The position numbers were made by a program, and so were the translations under genes. Shown piece by piece: positions 1 through 7,883 of a stretch of DNA of 64,000 nt. The notes beneath the pieces are model-generated. The model did not search any database. It had not been told where the DNA came from and saw nothing but the letters and a program-made list of their open reading frames with translations. This stretch comes from Janthinobacterium sp. SUN073 (GTDB lineage: Bacteria > Pseudomonadota > Gammaproteobacteria > Burkholderiales > Burkholderiaceae_D), in contig NZ_JAPUBT010000004.1 of the NCBI RefSeq assembly GCF_030397665.1, forward strand, positions 248,001 through 312,000, in the 5' to 3' direction. Numbering within the stretch: the first letter of the stretch is position 1; each line of letters begins with the position of its first letter.

Positions 1-906
1 GATGCTGGCCGCAAACCAGTGGTTGTAAGCGATGTTGAGCGCGCCCGTGGCCGCCATGGCCAGCAAGCCCCAGCGCACCAGCACGGTGCTTTTCACCGCA
101 TGCGCCAGCTTGCCCGACAGCGCCGAGCCCAGCACCAGACCGGCCACCATGGGGATGAACATCCAGCCAAACGCCGTTTCCGGCAGGCGCAGCAATTCCA
201 GGATGAAATGCGGGGCCGAGGCGATGTACAGGGCGAAGCCGCCAAAGGCGAAGGCCACGGCCAGCGAACGCAAGAGGAATGCCCGGTGGCGCAAGGCCAG
301 CCAGTAATTGCGCGCGATGTTGCCTGGGTGAAAAGGCTGGCGTTGCTCGACGGCTAAACTTTCCGGCAAGCCTTTCAGGCAGGCCAGCGCCAGCAGCACC
401 GTGACGGCAAAGGTGAAGACGAACGTCGATTGCCAGCCATACGCCACGTGCAGCCAGCCGCCGATGATGGGCGCGATGGCGGGCGCGATGCCGAACACCA
501 TCATGATATTGGCCAGCATCTTTTGCGCGGCCGCGCCCGACAGGGTATCGCGCACGATGGCTTGCCCGATGACCCTGCCCGCTCCCGCCGAAGCGCCCTG
601 CATGCCGCGGAAGAACAGCAGCCAGCCAAAACTGGGCGCGAAGGCGGCGCCAATGGAACCCACGGCAAAGATCAGCAGGGATGCCAGGATCACGGGACGG
701 CGGCCGAACGAGTCGGACAAGGTGCCGTAGAACAGGGTCATGAAGGCGTAGGCGGCCAGGTAGACGCTCAGGGTCTGCTGCACCAGCACGCTGCTGACGT
801 CGAAATGCGTACCGATCGCGGGAAACGATGGCAAGAAGGTATCGGTGGCGAACGGGCCCAGCATGGCCAGGCCGGCCAGCACCAGGGTCAGCTTGCGCGC
901 CTTCAC
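1..906 (-). CDS. Bcr/CflA-family MFS multidrug exporter, 3' end outside window
   Basis: This is an inner-membrane drug/proton antiporter of the 12-TM DHA1 (Bcr/CflA) type. The visible 302 residues start with a GTG at 906 and read KARKLTLVLAGLAMLGPFAT, followed by the loop 2-3 signature region GTLSDSFGRRPVILA around residues 60-75. Helices continue up to the left edge, so roughly the last quarter of the usual ~400 residues is missing. The GTG overlaps the TGA of the upstream TetR gene by four bases (GTGA), so the two are probably translationally coupled and the TetR protein likely controls this exporter. The substrate cannot be told from sequence. Confidence 0.88.
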   Translation of the reverse strand, partial: MKARKLTLVLAGLAMLGPFATDTFLPSFPAIGTHFDVSSVLVQQTLSVYLAAYAFMTLFYGTLSDSFGRRPVILASLLIFAVGSIGAAFAPSFGWLLFFRGMQGASAGAGRVIGQAIVRDTLSGAAAQKMLANIMMVFGIAPAIAPIIGGWLHVAYGWQSTFVFTFAVTVLLALACLKGLPESLAVEQRQPFHPGNIARNYWLALRHRAFLLRSLAVAFAFGGFALYIASAPHFILELLRLPETAFGWMFIPMVAGLVLGSALSGKLAHAVKSTVLVRWGLLAMAATGALNIAYNHWFAASI

Positions 907-1565
907 GCGCCCGCCTGCGCAGCATGCTGGCGACGCAAACCATCGAGGGCCGCCAGCGAGAATTGCGACACATGGCGTGCGATGCTGGCGATGCCCGCCT
1001 CGTCATACGTCATTTCCGGCACCACCAGTTCATGCACGATGCGCGAACGGGCATAGAACACGGCCTGGCCGATCACGCTGAACACGCATTTCTGCACCAC
1101 GTCGTCCGGCATGGCCGGCCCCACCACACCACGGATCAAGCCCGTGAACAAGGCGTGCTGCGGACGCACATTGCGTTCGGCCAGCTTGTGGATGGCGGCC
1201 GTGGGCTCGATCAGTTCGCGCGCCACCAGACGGCTGAACAGCGATGCGTGCCCCGAGCGCAGCATGTCGGACACGAGCGCCTCGATGGCCAGGCGCAACT
1301 GTTCCACAGGCGGCAGCTGCGCCCGCGCACTGGCGGCGGCCACGTCGGCGGCCGAGGCACGCGCCAGCGCGCGCGCATGGTCGAAGGCGGCCAGGTACAG
1401 CTCTTCCTTGCCATGAAAATAATAATTGACCATCGCCACGTTGACGTGGGCCGCCTCGCAGATCCGGCGCACGGACGCGAGCTTGTAGCCCTCGTCGGCA
1501 AACAGCTGGACCGCCGCTTGCAAGATGCGCGTGCGCGCCGGTTCGTTTTCTTTTTGTTCCGTCAT
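903..1565 (-). CDS. TetR/AcrR-family repressor (CecR/DUF1956-like)
   Basis: A one-component repressor of 220 residues. The N-terminal HTH lies at about residues 28-52 (ASVRRICEAAHVNVAMVNYY), followed by FHGKEELY, the classic TetR entry to helix 4. The ligand-binding half resembles the DUF1956 C-terminal domain of CecR/YbiH-type regulators. I start at the ATG at 1565 (MTEQKENEPARTRILQAA). A longer TTG-started frame from 1616 would run into the operator-like palindrome and adds nothing TetR-like. The stop codon overlaps the start of the downstream exporter gene. Two palindromes lie just upstream, consistent with autoregulation of a tetR-exporter operon. Confidence 0.9.
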   Translation of the reverse strand: MTEQKENEPARTRILQAAVQLFADEGYKLASVRRICEAAHVNVAMVNYYFHGKEELYLAAFDHARALARASAADVAAASARAQLPPVEQLRLAIEALVSDMLRSGHASLFSRLVARELIEPTAAIHKLAERNVRPQHALFTGLIRGVVGPAMPDDVVQKCVFSVIGQAVFYARSRIVHELVVPEMTYDEAGIASIARHVSQFSLAALDGLRRQHAAQAGA

Positions 1566-1579
1566 GCCAATCCCATAAT

Positions 1580-1628
1580 TTAAACAACCGTTTAATATTC
1601 TTCGGCATTGTATCAAACGGCTGTTTAA
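1580..1628. promoter_or_regulatory. Two operator-like palindromes upstream of the TetR gene
   Basis: TTAAACAACCGTTTAA at 1580-1595 has 6-bp arms around a 4-bp centre. A second copy with AAAC/GTTT arms and the same 4-bp centre spacing lies at 1615-1626 (extended 1613-1628). The two centres are about 33 bp apart, roughly three helical turns. Position and symmetry suggest binding sites for the TetR protein encoded immediately downstream; this is inference. Confidence 0.65.
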
Positions 1629-1644
1629 TTTTCAAATGAGCGCA

Positions 1645-1669
1645 AAAAAGCCCGGCGAACCGGGCTTTT
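1645..1669 (-). terminator. Rho-independent terminator of the copper cluster
   Basis: Stem AAAGCCCGG/CCGGGCTTT with a four-base loop (1656-1659). On the minus strand it is followed by a run of six T. It lies 20 bp past the stop of the PCu(A)C gene and ends that transcript. It may also act on anything entering from the other side. Confidence 0.85.
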
Positions 1670-1688
1670 CACGGATGTAGCAGCAGGC

Positions 1689-2159
1689 TTAGTGCTTCAT
1701 CGCCGGCATCGGGGCAGAGGTGGCGCCCAGCGGACGGGCCACGGCGGTCACTTCGATGGTTTCGCGGCGCTTGTCCTCGCCTTCGACGACCAGGGTCAGC
1801 GGGATTTTGTCGCCCGCCTTCACTTGCCCTTTGAGTTCCAGCAGCATGACGTGGTAGCCGCCCGGCTTCAGTTCGACGGCCTTGCCGGCTGGCAAGGCGA
1901 TTTCCTTGACCTGGCGCATGCGCATCATGTTATCTGTCATGCTCATTTCATGGATTTCCGCCACGCCCGCCACGGGCGAGCGCACTTCCAGCAAGCGCAT
2001 GGCTTTCGGCGCCGTGATCTGCATGAAGGCGCCCGTGGCCTTTTGCTGCGGCACGGTGGCGCGCACCCACGGGTCGGTGATCTGCACGGAAGTCTGGGCA
2101 GCGGCGGAGAAGGACAGCACGGTCAGGGCCGTGGCCAGCAGGGTTTTCAAATGGGTCAT
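1689..2159 (-). CDS. Periplasmic copper chaperone PCu(A)C
   Basis: A small secreted Cu(I) carrier of 156 residues (PF04314, formerly DUF461) that hands copper to cytochrome oxidase assembly, usually together with a SCO protein. A signal peptide covers about residues 1-21 (ends SFSAAAQ). The Cu(I) site residues are visible in HEMSMTDNMMRMR and the later HVMLL. The C-terminus is Met/His rich (APMPAMKH). I start at the ATG at 2159 (MTHLKTLL), eight bases after GAGG; a nearer ATG at 2165 is too close to it. The gene follows the SCO1 gene by 17 bp and is followed by a terminator. Confidence 0.93.
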   Translation of the reverse strand: MTHLKTLLATALTVLSFSAAAQTSVQITDPWVRATVPQQKATGAFMQITAPKAMRLLEVRSPVAGVAEIHEMSMTDNMMRMRQVKEIALPAGKAVELKPGGYHVMLLELKGQVKAGDKIPLTLVVEGEDKRRETIEVTAVARPLGATSAPMPAMKH

Positions 2160-2176
2160 GATCATTTCCTCGGTAG

Positions 2177-2773
2177 TTATAAGGTGTATTTCGATTTCAT
2201 CAGGGTCTTGATGTCTTGCACGCACTCGTCGCCCGTCAACTGGTGCTTCAAGCCCAGGCGCATGCGTCCCTCGGTATCGAGCACATAGCTGATGGCCGTG
2301 TGATCCATCGTGTACGAACTGCCGCTCGGCACGCGGCGGTAGAAGACCTTGTAATTGAAGGCCGTCTGCGCCGTCGCCTGCGGGTCCGTGCGCAAGCCCA
2401 GGAAACTGGGGTCGAAGGCGCGCATGTACTCGCCCAGCAAGGCGGGCGTGTCGCGTTCGGGATCGATGCTGATGAAGATCACTTGCAGTTTATCCCCATC
2501 GGCGCCCAGTTTCTGGCGGATTTCCAGCGCGCGCGACAGGGCTGTCGGACACACGTCCGGGCATTGCGTAAAGCCAAAGAAGACCATCACATACTTGCCC
2601 TTGAAGTCGGCCAGGGTATACACCTTGCCGTCGGGGCCGCTCAATTTGAAGTCGGGCTTGTAATCGCCTCCCGTCAAATCGAGGCTGTTGTAATGGGGTT
2701 TCGGTGCTTGTTCGCAAGCGGCAAGCGTAAGCAATCCCGCCGTGCCGGCGAGAAGGAAAAGACGACGTTTCAT
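2177..2773 (-). CDS. SCO1/SenC-family copper-binding lipoprotein
   Basis: A thioredoxin-fold protein of 198 residues that binds Cu and/or acts as a thiol oxidoreductase in assembly of the CuA site of haem-copper oxidases. The lipobox LAAC lies near residue 19, so it should be a membrane-anchored periplasmic lipoprotein. The metal ligands are present: CPDVCP (CxxxC) near residue 75 and the later His in MDHTAISY. The length is normal for the family. It sits between a DUF2946 gene and the PCu(A)C gene on the same strand, the common copper-delivery arrangement. Confidence 0.95.
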   Translation of the reverse strand: MKRRLFLLAGTAGLLTLAACEQAPKPHYNSLDLTGGDYKPDFKLSGPDGKVYTLADFKGKYVMVFFGFTQCPDVCPTALSRALEIRQKLGADGDKLQVIFISIDPERDTPALLGEYMRAFDPSFLGLRTDPQATAQTAFNYKVFYRRVPSGSSYTMDHTAISYVLDTEGRMRLGLKHQLTGDECVQDIKTLMKSKYTL

Positions 2774-2837
2774 GGTAATTCCAGCCCGATGGGCGTAGTT
2801 GAGACAAGTTAGGACATAGAAGGCGTGACTGATGCGT

Positions 2838-3236
2838 TCAGGCAGTCAAAGGCGGGCCGCGCGGGCTGGCGCCCAGCCACGCGAACTGGGGCCGCGGCGC
2901 CTGGTAAAACAATGGTGGATAGTGGTCGTGGCCCGTGATGACGGCCAGCGGCGAGGACGACGACGGTGGCAAGCCCACGCTGCCCGCATGGCTCATGCAG
3001 AACGGGCAATGCTCGATGTGGTGCAGTACGGAATCGGTGGTGGATCTGGCGGCCGGCGCCAGGTCCGCTTGCGTGTAGACGGCGCCGCTGGCCGAGCAGA
3101 TCTCGACGGCAGCGCTGTTCGCGTTCGCGTGCAGCGAGGCAAACGCATACGACAGGGACGGCGACAGCGCATTGAGCAGTATCGCCAGGCAGGCGAACCA
3201 CATATGCCACTGTTTGCGTTTCAATAAAGATCCCAT
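2838..3236 (-). CDS. DUF2946 family protein
   Basis: A 132-residue protein with an N-terminal hydrophobic segment or signal (about residues 10-32) and the family mark HIEHCPFCMSH near residue 75, a His/Cys-rich motif that could bind metal. DUF2946 proteins are repeatedly found beside SCO1, PCu(A)C and TonB copper genes, and this one lies 64 bp upstream of the SCO1 gene. The exact function is unknown. The gene starts eight bases after the stop of the AraC-like regulator, so the two are probably cotranscribed. Confidence 0.8.
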   Translation of the reverse strand: MGSLLKRKQWHMWFACLAILLNALSPSLSYAFASLHANANSAAVEICSASGAVYTQADLAPAARSTTDSVLHHIEHCPFCMSHAGSVGLPPSSSSPLAVITGHDHYPPLFYQAPRPQFAWLGASPRGPPLTA

Positions 3237-3244
3237 GCCGCCGA

Positions 3245-3868
3245 TTATAGCGGAGTATGGCTTTCGCGTTGCGCAAGCGCACCCGCCTGGCCCCGCAGGA
3301 ACAGGCTGGGGCGCACGCCAGCCACGTCCACGCAGGCGTCACAAAACGCGGGGATCGAGGCAAAACCGGAGCCGGCCGCCACTTGCGCCAGGTCGCGCTC
3401 GCCGCCTTCGCCATCGGCGCCCGCTTGCGCCGCCGTGTGCAGCGCGTGCGCCAAACGCTGTTCGCGCACCAGGCTGAGCAATGCCTCGCCCTCGGCAAAC
3501 AGGCGGGCGCGCGCCTTGTGCGGCGTGACTTGCCACAGGGCCGCCAGGCGCGCCGCCGTCCATTTGCCTTGCGGCGTATCAAAGATGTGCTGCGCCAGCG
3601 CCTGGCTCCAGCGCTTGCCGCCGCCGTGGCCGCCATCGGGCGCGTCGCCTTCCAGCGCCAGGGTGAACACGGCCGGCTTGCCCCGCCCCGGCATCACGTC
3701 GCAGGCGAAGCGCAAAAAAGCGGGTACGACAAAACTGTCGCCGCTACCCAGTTTTTTGGTGGTGATTTCATTGTGCAAGGTGACAAAACCCTGGCGCACG
3801 GTGACGCGCAGCCGGAGCGGAAAGCGCAAGCCCAGCAAGTGCAAGGGATGATCGGAAACGAGGGCCAT
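3245..3868 (-). CDS. AraC-like transcriptional regulator
   Basis: 207 residues. The N-terminal half resembles a small cupin-like sensor. The C-terminal half carries a degenerate AraC double helix-turn-helix: RLAHALHTA, then DLAQVAAGSGFASIPAFCDA, then the closing GVRPSLFLRG, matching the family pattern ...GF.S...F...F....G..P..F. It heads the copper cluster on the same strand, with 8 bp to the next start, so it may regulate that cluster. The DNA-binding domain is divergent enough that AraC membership is likely but not certain. Confidence 0.65.
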   Translation of the reverse strand: MALVSDHPLHLLGLRFPLRLRVTVRQGFVTLHNEITTKKLGSGDSFVVPAFLRFACDVMPGRGKPAVFTLALEGDAPDGGHGGGKRWSQALAQHIFDTPQGKWTAARLAALWQVTPHKARARLFAEGEALLSLVREQRLAHALHTAAQAGADGEGGERDLAQVAAGSGFASIPAFCDACVDVAGVRPSLFLRGQAGALAQRESHTPL

Positions 3869-3930
3869 GCGTCAGGTCAATGTGGTGAACGAGCCATCAG
3901 CATGCCACACATCGCGCAAGCAGTCTGTCA

Positions 3931-4632
3931 TCACAGCGACGCCACGCCATAGCGGCGCAAGCCATCGAGGTCGACGACGCGGATGGATTGGTAGGCGATG
4001 CTGATCAGTTTCAGCTCGGCCAGGCGGCCCAGCGCCAGGTTCACGCGTTGGCGCGAAATGCCGGTCAGCAAGCCAATTTCTTCCTGCGACAGCTCAAGCA
4101 CGCTGGAGGTGCGCGGGTATAACATGGGGTGGAACAGCTGCGCGATCGCTTGCGCCACTTGCGCGTCGACGGCCAGCAGGCGCTGGTTCTGGATGGTGGC
4201 GATGAATTGCCCCATGCGTTCGTTCAGCTGGCGGATGACGAAGGCGTTAAAGGAAAGGCTCTCGTCCAGCAGCAGGTGAAACAGGTCCACCGGCACCAGG
4301 ATGATGTTCGCGGCGCGCACGGCCACCACGTCGTAGCGGCGCAGTTCGCGCTTGAGCACGCTGCCCTCGCCGCACCAGCCACCCGCCGGCACGCCGGAAA
4401 ACGTGGCGCCGCGCCCATCGGCGTTGTAGACGGCCAGCTTGATCAAGCCCGTGTGCACGCCGATCCAGTGCGCCGACGGTTCGCCGCGCCGCGTAACGAA
4501 GGCGCCGGCCTCGTAATGGCGGAGCACGCTGCCGGCGCGCAACAGGGCCTGATGCCGCGCATCGAGGGCCGTGAACCAGTCATGGCTATCGAGTTCGGGC
4601 ACCGCACGCTCTACACTATCGTTGCTATCCAT
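3931..4632 (-). CDS. Crp/Fnr-family transcriptional regulator
   Basis: 233 residues. An N-terminal cyclic-nucleotide-type beta barrel covers about residues 20-140 and contains GEGSVLKRELRRYDVVAV, which resembles the phosphate-binding cassette. The C-terminal winged HTH lies around residues 165-215 (ELSQEEIGLLTGISRQRVNLAL). No N-terminal Fe-S cysteine cluster is seen, so it is not a canonical oxygen-sensing FNR. It is divergent from the acyl-CoA synthetase gene at 4746, with a TGTCA-N6-TGACA palindrome in the shared promoter. It may therefore regulate itself and that gene. Confidence 0.9.
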   Translation of the reverse strand: MDSNDSVERAVPELDSHDWFTALDARHQALLRAGSVLRHYEAGAFVTRRGEPSAHWIGVHTGLIKLAVYNADGRGATFSGVPAGGWCGEGSVLKRELRRYDVVAVRAANIILVPVDLFHLLLDESLSFNAFVIRQLNERMGQFIATIQNQRLLAVDAQVAQAIAQLFHPMLYPRTSSVLELSQEEIGLLTGISRQRVNLALGRLAELKLISIAYQSIRVVDLDGLRRYGVASL

Positions 4633-4645
4633 TCCATCCTTCAGT

Positions 4646-4661
4646 TGTCACTAAGATGACA
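4646..4661. promoter_or_regulatory. Crp/Fnr-like palindrome between divergent genes
   Basis: TGTCA-N6-TGACA (4646-4650 and 4657-4661) has the half-site spacing of CRP/FNR-family operators. It begins 14 bp from the start of the Crp/Fnr-type regulator and lies about 85 bp before the acyl-CoA synthetase start. Two ACCGGT hexamers also lie in this interval at 4675 and 4690. Regulator assignment is inference. Confidence 0.55.
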
Positions 4662-4745
4662 GTGATTTTCCAGCACCGGTGCTATGCTAACCGGTATCAA
4701 TCCCGAAACAGGGAGCTACAGAATTTTATTTACCAGGAGACAAGC

Positions 4746-6380
4746 ATGACTGCTGATTTCAATACCGGCCTCGACAAAAACAGCGCCAACTACGCCGCCC
4801 TCACCCCGCTCGACTATATCTCCAGGGCAGCGGCAGTATATGGCAATCGCCTGGCAATTGCACATGGCGCCGTGCGGCAGACCTGGCGCGAAACCTATGC
4901 GCGCACGCGCCGCCTGGCCTCCGGCCTCATCAAGCTGGGCGTGGGCACGGGCGACACGGTGGCCGTGATGCTGCCGAACACACCCGCCATGGTGGAAGCG
5001 AGTTTTGGCGTGCCCATGGCCGGCGCCGTCCTCAATGCCCTCAATATCCGCCTCGACCTGGCGGCGCTGACCTTCATGCTGCGCCATGGCCACGCGAAAG
5101 TCTTGCTGGCCGATACGGAATTTGCCGAGCTGGCGCGCCAGATGGCGGCGCAGATTCCCGGTCTGCGCGTGATCCAGGTCAACGACGTGCTGGGACCGGA
5201 AGTGGAGGCCTTTTCCGACCTCGACTACGAAAGCTTGCTGGCCAGCGGCGACCCCGACTACGAGTGGCAGGGGCCTGCGGACGAATGGGACGCCATCGCC
5301 CTCAACTACACGTCCGGCACCACGGGCGACCCGAAAGGCGTGGTCTACCACCACCGGGGCGCGGCCCTGAATGCGCTGTCGAACATATTAGAGTGGGACA
5401 TGCCCAAGCATGCCGTGTATTTATGGACATTGCCGATGTTCCACTGCAATGGCTGGTGCTTCCCGTGGACCATCGCCGCGCGCGCCGGCGTCAACGTGTG
5501 CCTGCGCAAGTTCGAGCCGAAACTGGTGTTCGACCTGATGCGCGAATTGCGCATCACCCACTATTGCGCGGCCCCCATCGTGCATGCGGCCCTGGCCAAC
5601 GCGCCCGCCAACTGGCGCGAGGGAATCGACTGGACCGTGCGCGGCATGGTAGCCGGCGCGCCGCCGCCGGCCGCCATGGTGGCGAAGATCGAAGCCATGG
5701 GCTTTGACTTGATCCACTCGTATGGCTTGACGGAAGTGTACGGCCCCGCCGCCATCTGCGCCGAGCAGGACGAGTGGGCGGCCTTGAGCCAGGAAGAACG
5801 CGCCGTGCTCAAATCGCGCCAGGGCGTGCGCTACCACTTGCAAAGCGCCGTCGCCGTGATCGACCCGGAAACCATGCAGCACGTGGCGGCCGATGGCGAA
5901 CAGATCGGCGAGATCATGTTTCGCGGCAACATCTGCATGAAGGGTTATTTAAAAAATGAAAGGGCGACGCAGGAAGCCTTCGCCGGTGGCTGGTTCCACA
6001 CGGGCGACCTCGGTGTCATGTATCCGGACGGCTATATCAAGCTGAAGGACCGCAGCAAGGACATCATCATTTCCGGCGGCGAGAATATTTCCAGCGTGGA
6101 AGTGGAAGATGCGCTGTACCACCACCCGCAAGTGCTGGCCGCCGCCGTCATCGCCCAGCCGGACGAAAAATGGGGCGAGACGCCGTGCGCCTTCGTCGAA
6201 TTGCGCGAAGGGGCCAGCGTGACGGAAGCGGAATTGATCGCCTTCTGCAAGAACAATCTGGCCGGATTCAAGGTGCCGAAAGCCATTTATTTCGGCCCCC
6301 TGCCCCGCACGTCGACGGGCAAGATCCAGAAGTTCGAATTGCGCAAGCGCATGCAGTCGGACAAGGCCATCGACGTTTAA
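4746..6380 (+). CDS. Acyl-CoA synthetase (AMP-forming, ANL superfamily)
   Basis: 544 residues. The protein activates a carboxylic acid with ATP through an acyl-adenylate to the CoA thioester. The P-loop TSGTTGDPKG is at about residues 189-198. The A5-type motif HSYGLTEVYGP, the hinge region GYIKLKDRSKDIIISGG and the C-terminal lysine motif RTSTGKIQKFELRKR are all present. It resembles the AlkK/medium-chain and related fatty-acid ligases; the substrate is not determinable here. The start is the ATG at 4746 after CAGGAGACAAGC; a frame opening at 4656 lacks an RBS. The stop lies 10 bp from a convergent MFS gene. Confidence 0.93.
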   Translation: MTADFNTGLDKNSANYAALTPLDYISRAAAVYGNRLAIAHGAVRQTWRETYARTRRLASGLIKLGVGTGDTVAVMLPNTPAMVEASFGVPMAGAVLNALNIRLDLAALTFMLRHGHAKVLLADTEFAELARQMAAQIPGLRVIQVNDVLGPEVEAFSDLDYESLLASGDPDYEWQGPADEWDAIALNYTSGTTGDPKGVVYHHRGAALNALSNILEWDMPKHAVYLWTLPMFHCNGWCFPWTIAARAGVNVCLRKFEPKLVFDLMRELRITHYCAAPIVHAALANAPANWREGIDWTVRGMVAGAPPPAAMVAKIEAMGFDLIHSYGLTEVYGPAAICAEQDEWAALSQEERAVLKSRQGVRYHLQSAVAVIDPETMQHVAADGEQIGEIMFRGNICMKGYLKNERATQEAFAGGWFHTGDLGVMYPDGYIKLKDRSKDIIISGGENISSVEVEDALYHHPQVLAAAVIAQPDEKWGETPCAFVELREGASVTEAELIAFCKNNLAGFKVPKAIYFGPLPRTSTGKIQKFELRKRMQSDKAIDV

Positions 6381-6390
6381 GCGATACCCG

Positions 6391-7806
6391 TCAGTCGCGC
6401 TTGCCGGCCTGCCACGCCGGCTGCGCCACCACCAGGCGCGAAAAGCTGGCGATGCTGGCCACGGCGGCGAACCCTGCCGCCAGGCACAGCGCATACGTCG
6501 TGCCCCGGCTGGCGGAAACGGTAAAGCAGTAGGCCACCAGCGCCGCGCCCGTGGCCTGGCCGATCAGGCGCGAGGTGGCCACCACGCCGCTGGCGCCGCC
6601 TGCCCGCTCGGGCGGCGCGCTGCCCATGATGGCTTTCAGATTGGGCGCCTGGAAAAAGCCGAAACCGATGCCGCACAAGGCCATGCGCCAGCCGATGTCA
6701 AACGCGCTCGGGTGGGCCGGTATCCAGATCAAGGTCAGCAAGCCGCCGGCCAGCGCCGCCAGGCCGATGCCGCCCAGCACGCCCGGCGAGTAACGGTCGC
6801 TCAAACGCCCGGCCACGGGCGCCATCACGGCCACCAGCACGGCCCACGGCGTCATCAAAAAACCCGTCTCGACGGGCGAACGGCCCAGGGTCACTTCAAA
6901 ATAGAATGGTAGCGACACGAACGCCAGGCCTTGCGCGGCAAACGTGCAGATGGCCGTCAGCGACGACAGCAGGAACAATGGACGGCGGAACAGGTCGATC
7001 GGCAGCATCGGTGCCGCATGTCCCGCCTGGCGGCGCAGCAGCAAGACAAAGAACACGGCCACGGCCACCAGTTCTGGCAGCAGGACGGCGCTGGATGCGT
7101 GATGGGCCGCGTCGCCGAACAGCAAGATGAGCAAGCCGAAGGCGCCCACGTTGTACAGCGCCGTGCGCGCGTCGAGCGTGTGGCCAGACAACCTGGTCGC
7201 CGGCAGCATGCGGCTGGCCAGGAAAAAGCCAGCCACGCCCAGCGGCACATTGATGGCGAACAGCCACGGCCACGAGGCCGTCGCCAGGATCAGCGAAGCG
7301 GCCGTGGGGCCGATGGCGAACGCGACGGCCACCACCAGCGCATTGTTGCCGAAGGCGCGTCCCAGCAAGTGTTTCGGATACAGGGCGCGCAGCAGCGCCG
7401 TATTGACGCTCATCATGGCGCTGGCGCCGACGCCCTGGAACAGCCTTGCCACCACCAGCGACGGCAGGGACCAAGCCAGCGCACAGGCGAGCGACGCCAG
7501 GGTAAATAACAGCATGCCGGAGATAAATACGCGCCGGTAGCCGGCGATTTCACCGAGGGCGGAAAACGGCAGCAGGGTCGCCACCATGGCCAACTGGTAC
7601 ACGTTGACGATCCAGACGGAAGCGGCCGGCGTCGTGTGCAGCTCGCTGGCGATGGCCGGCAAGGCCGTGTTGGCGATCGCCGTATCGAGCGAAGCCATGC
7701 CCACGCCGATGGCCAGCGCCAGCATGGCCCATAAACGGGCGCCGGGCGGCAAGCCGTCCTCGCCCACCATGACGGCTTGCGTTTGCCGCTGCATAGACTG
7801 CTGCAT
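6391..7806 (-). CDS. DHA2-family MFS exporter (EmrB/QacA-like)
   Basis: 471 residues, the length of 14-TM drug/proton antiporters. Typical motifs are visible: LDTAIANTALPAIA in TM1, WIVNVYQLAMVATLLPF in TM2, and RLFQGVGASAMMSVN in the TM4 region. No adaptor (EmrA-like) gene or regulator is adjacent, so the substrate is open. It converges on the acyl-CoA synthetase gene with 10 bp between stops. Confidence 0.92.
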   Translation of the reverse strand: MQQSMQRQTQAVMVGEDGLPPGARLWAMLALAIGVGMASLDTAIANTALPAIASELHTTPAASVWIVNVYQLAMVATLLPFSALGEIAGYRRVFISGMLLFTLASLACALAWSLPSLVVARLFQGVGASAMMSVNTALLRALYPKHLLGRAFGNNALVVAVAFAIGPTAASLILATASWPWLFAINVPLGVAGFFLASRMLPATRLSGHTLDARTALYNVGAFGLLILLFGDAAHHASSAVLLPELVAVAVFFVLLLRRQAGHAAPMLPIDLFRRPLFLLSSLTAICTFAAQGLAFVSLPFYFEVTLGRSPVETGFLMTPWAVLVAVMAPVAGRLSDRYSPGVLGGIGLAALAGGLLTLIWIPAHPSAFDIGWRMALCGIGFGFFQAPNLKAIMGSAPPERAGGASGVVATSRLIGQATGAALVAYCFTVSASRGTTYALCLAAGFAAVASIASFSRLVVAQPAWQAGKRD

Positions 7807-7859
7807 AAATACACTACCTGTTCATCTTGCTGATCCGGGCAATACACTAGCATGTATGC

Positions 7860-7878
7860 AAAAAACCTGCAGAGCAGG
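7860..7878 (-). terminator. Rho-independent terminator after RNase T2 gene
   Basis: On the minus strand CCTGC-TCT-GCAGG is followed by six T, directly past the RNase T2 stop codon. The stem is short (5 bp) but the U-run is good. Confidence 0.65.
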
Positions 7879-7883
7879 CCAGC

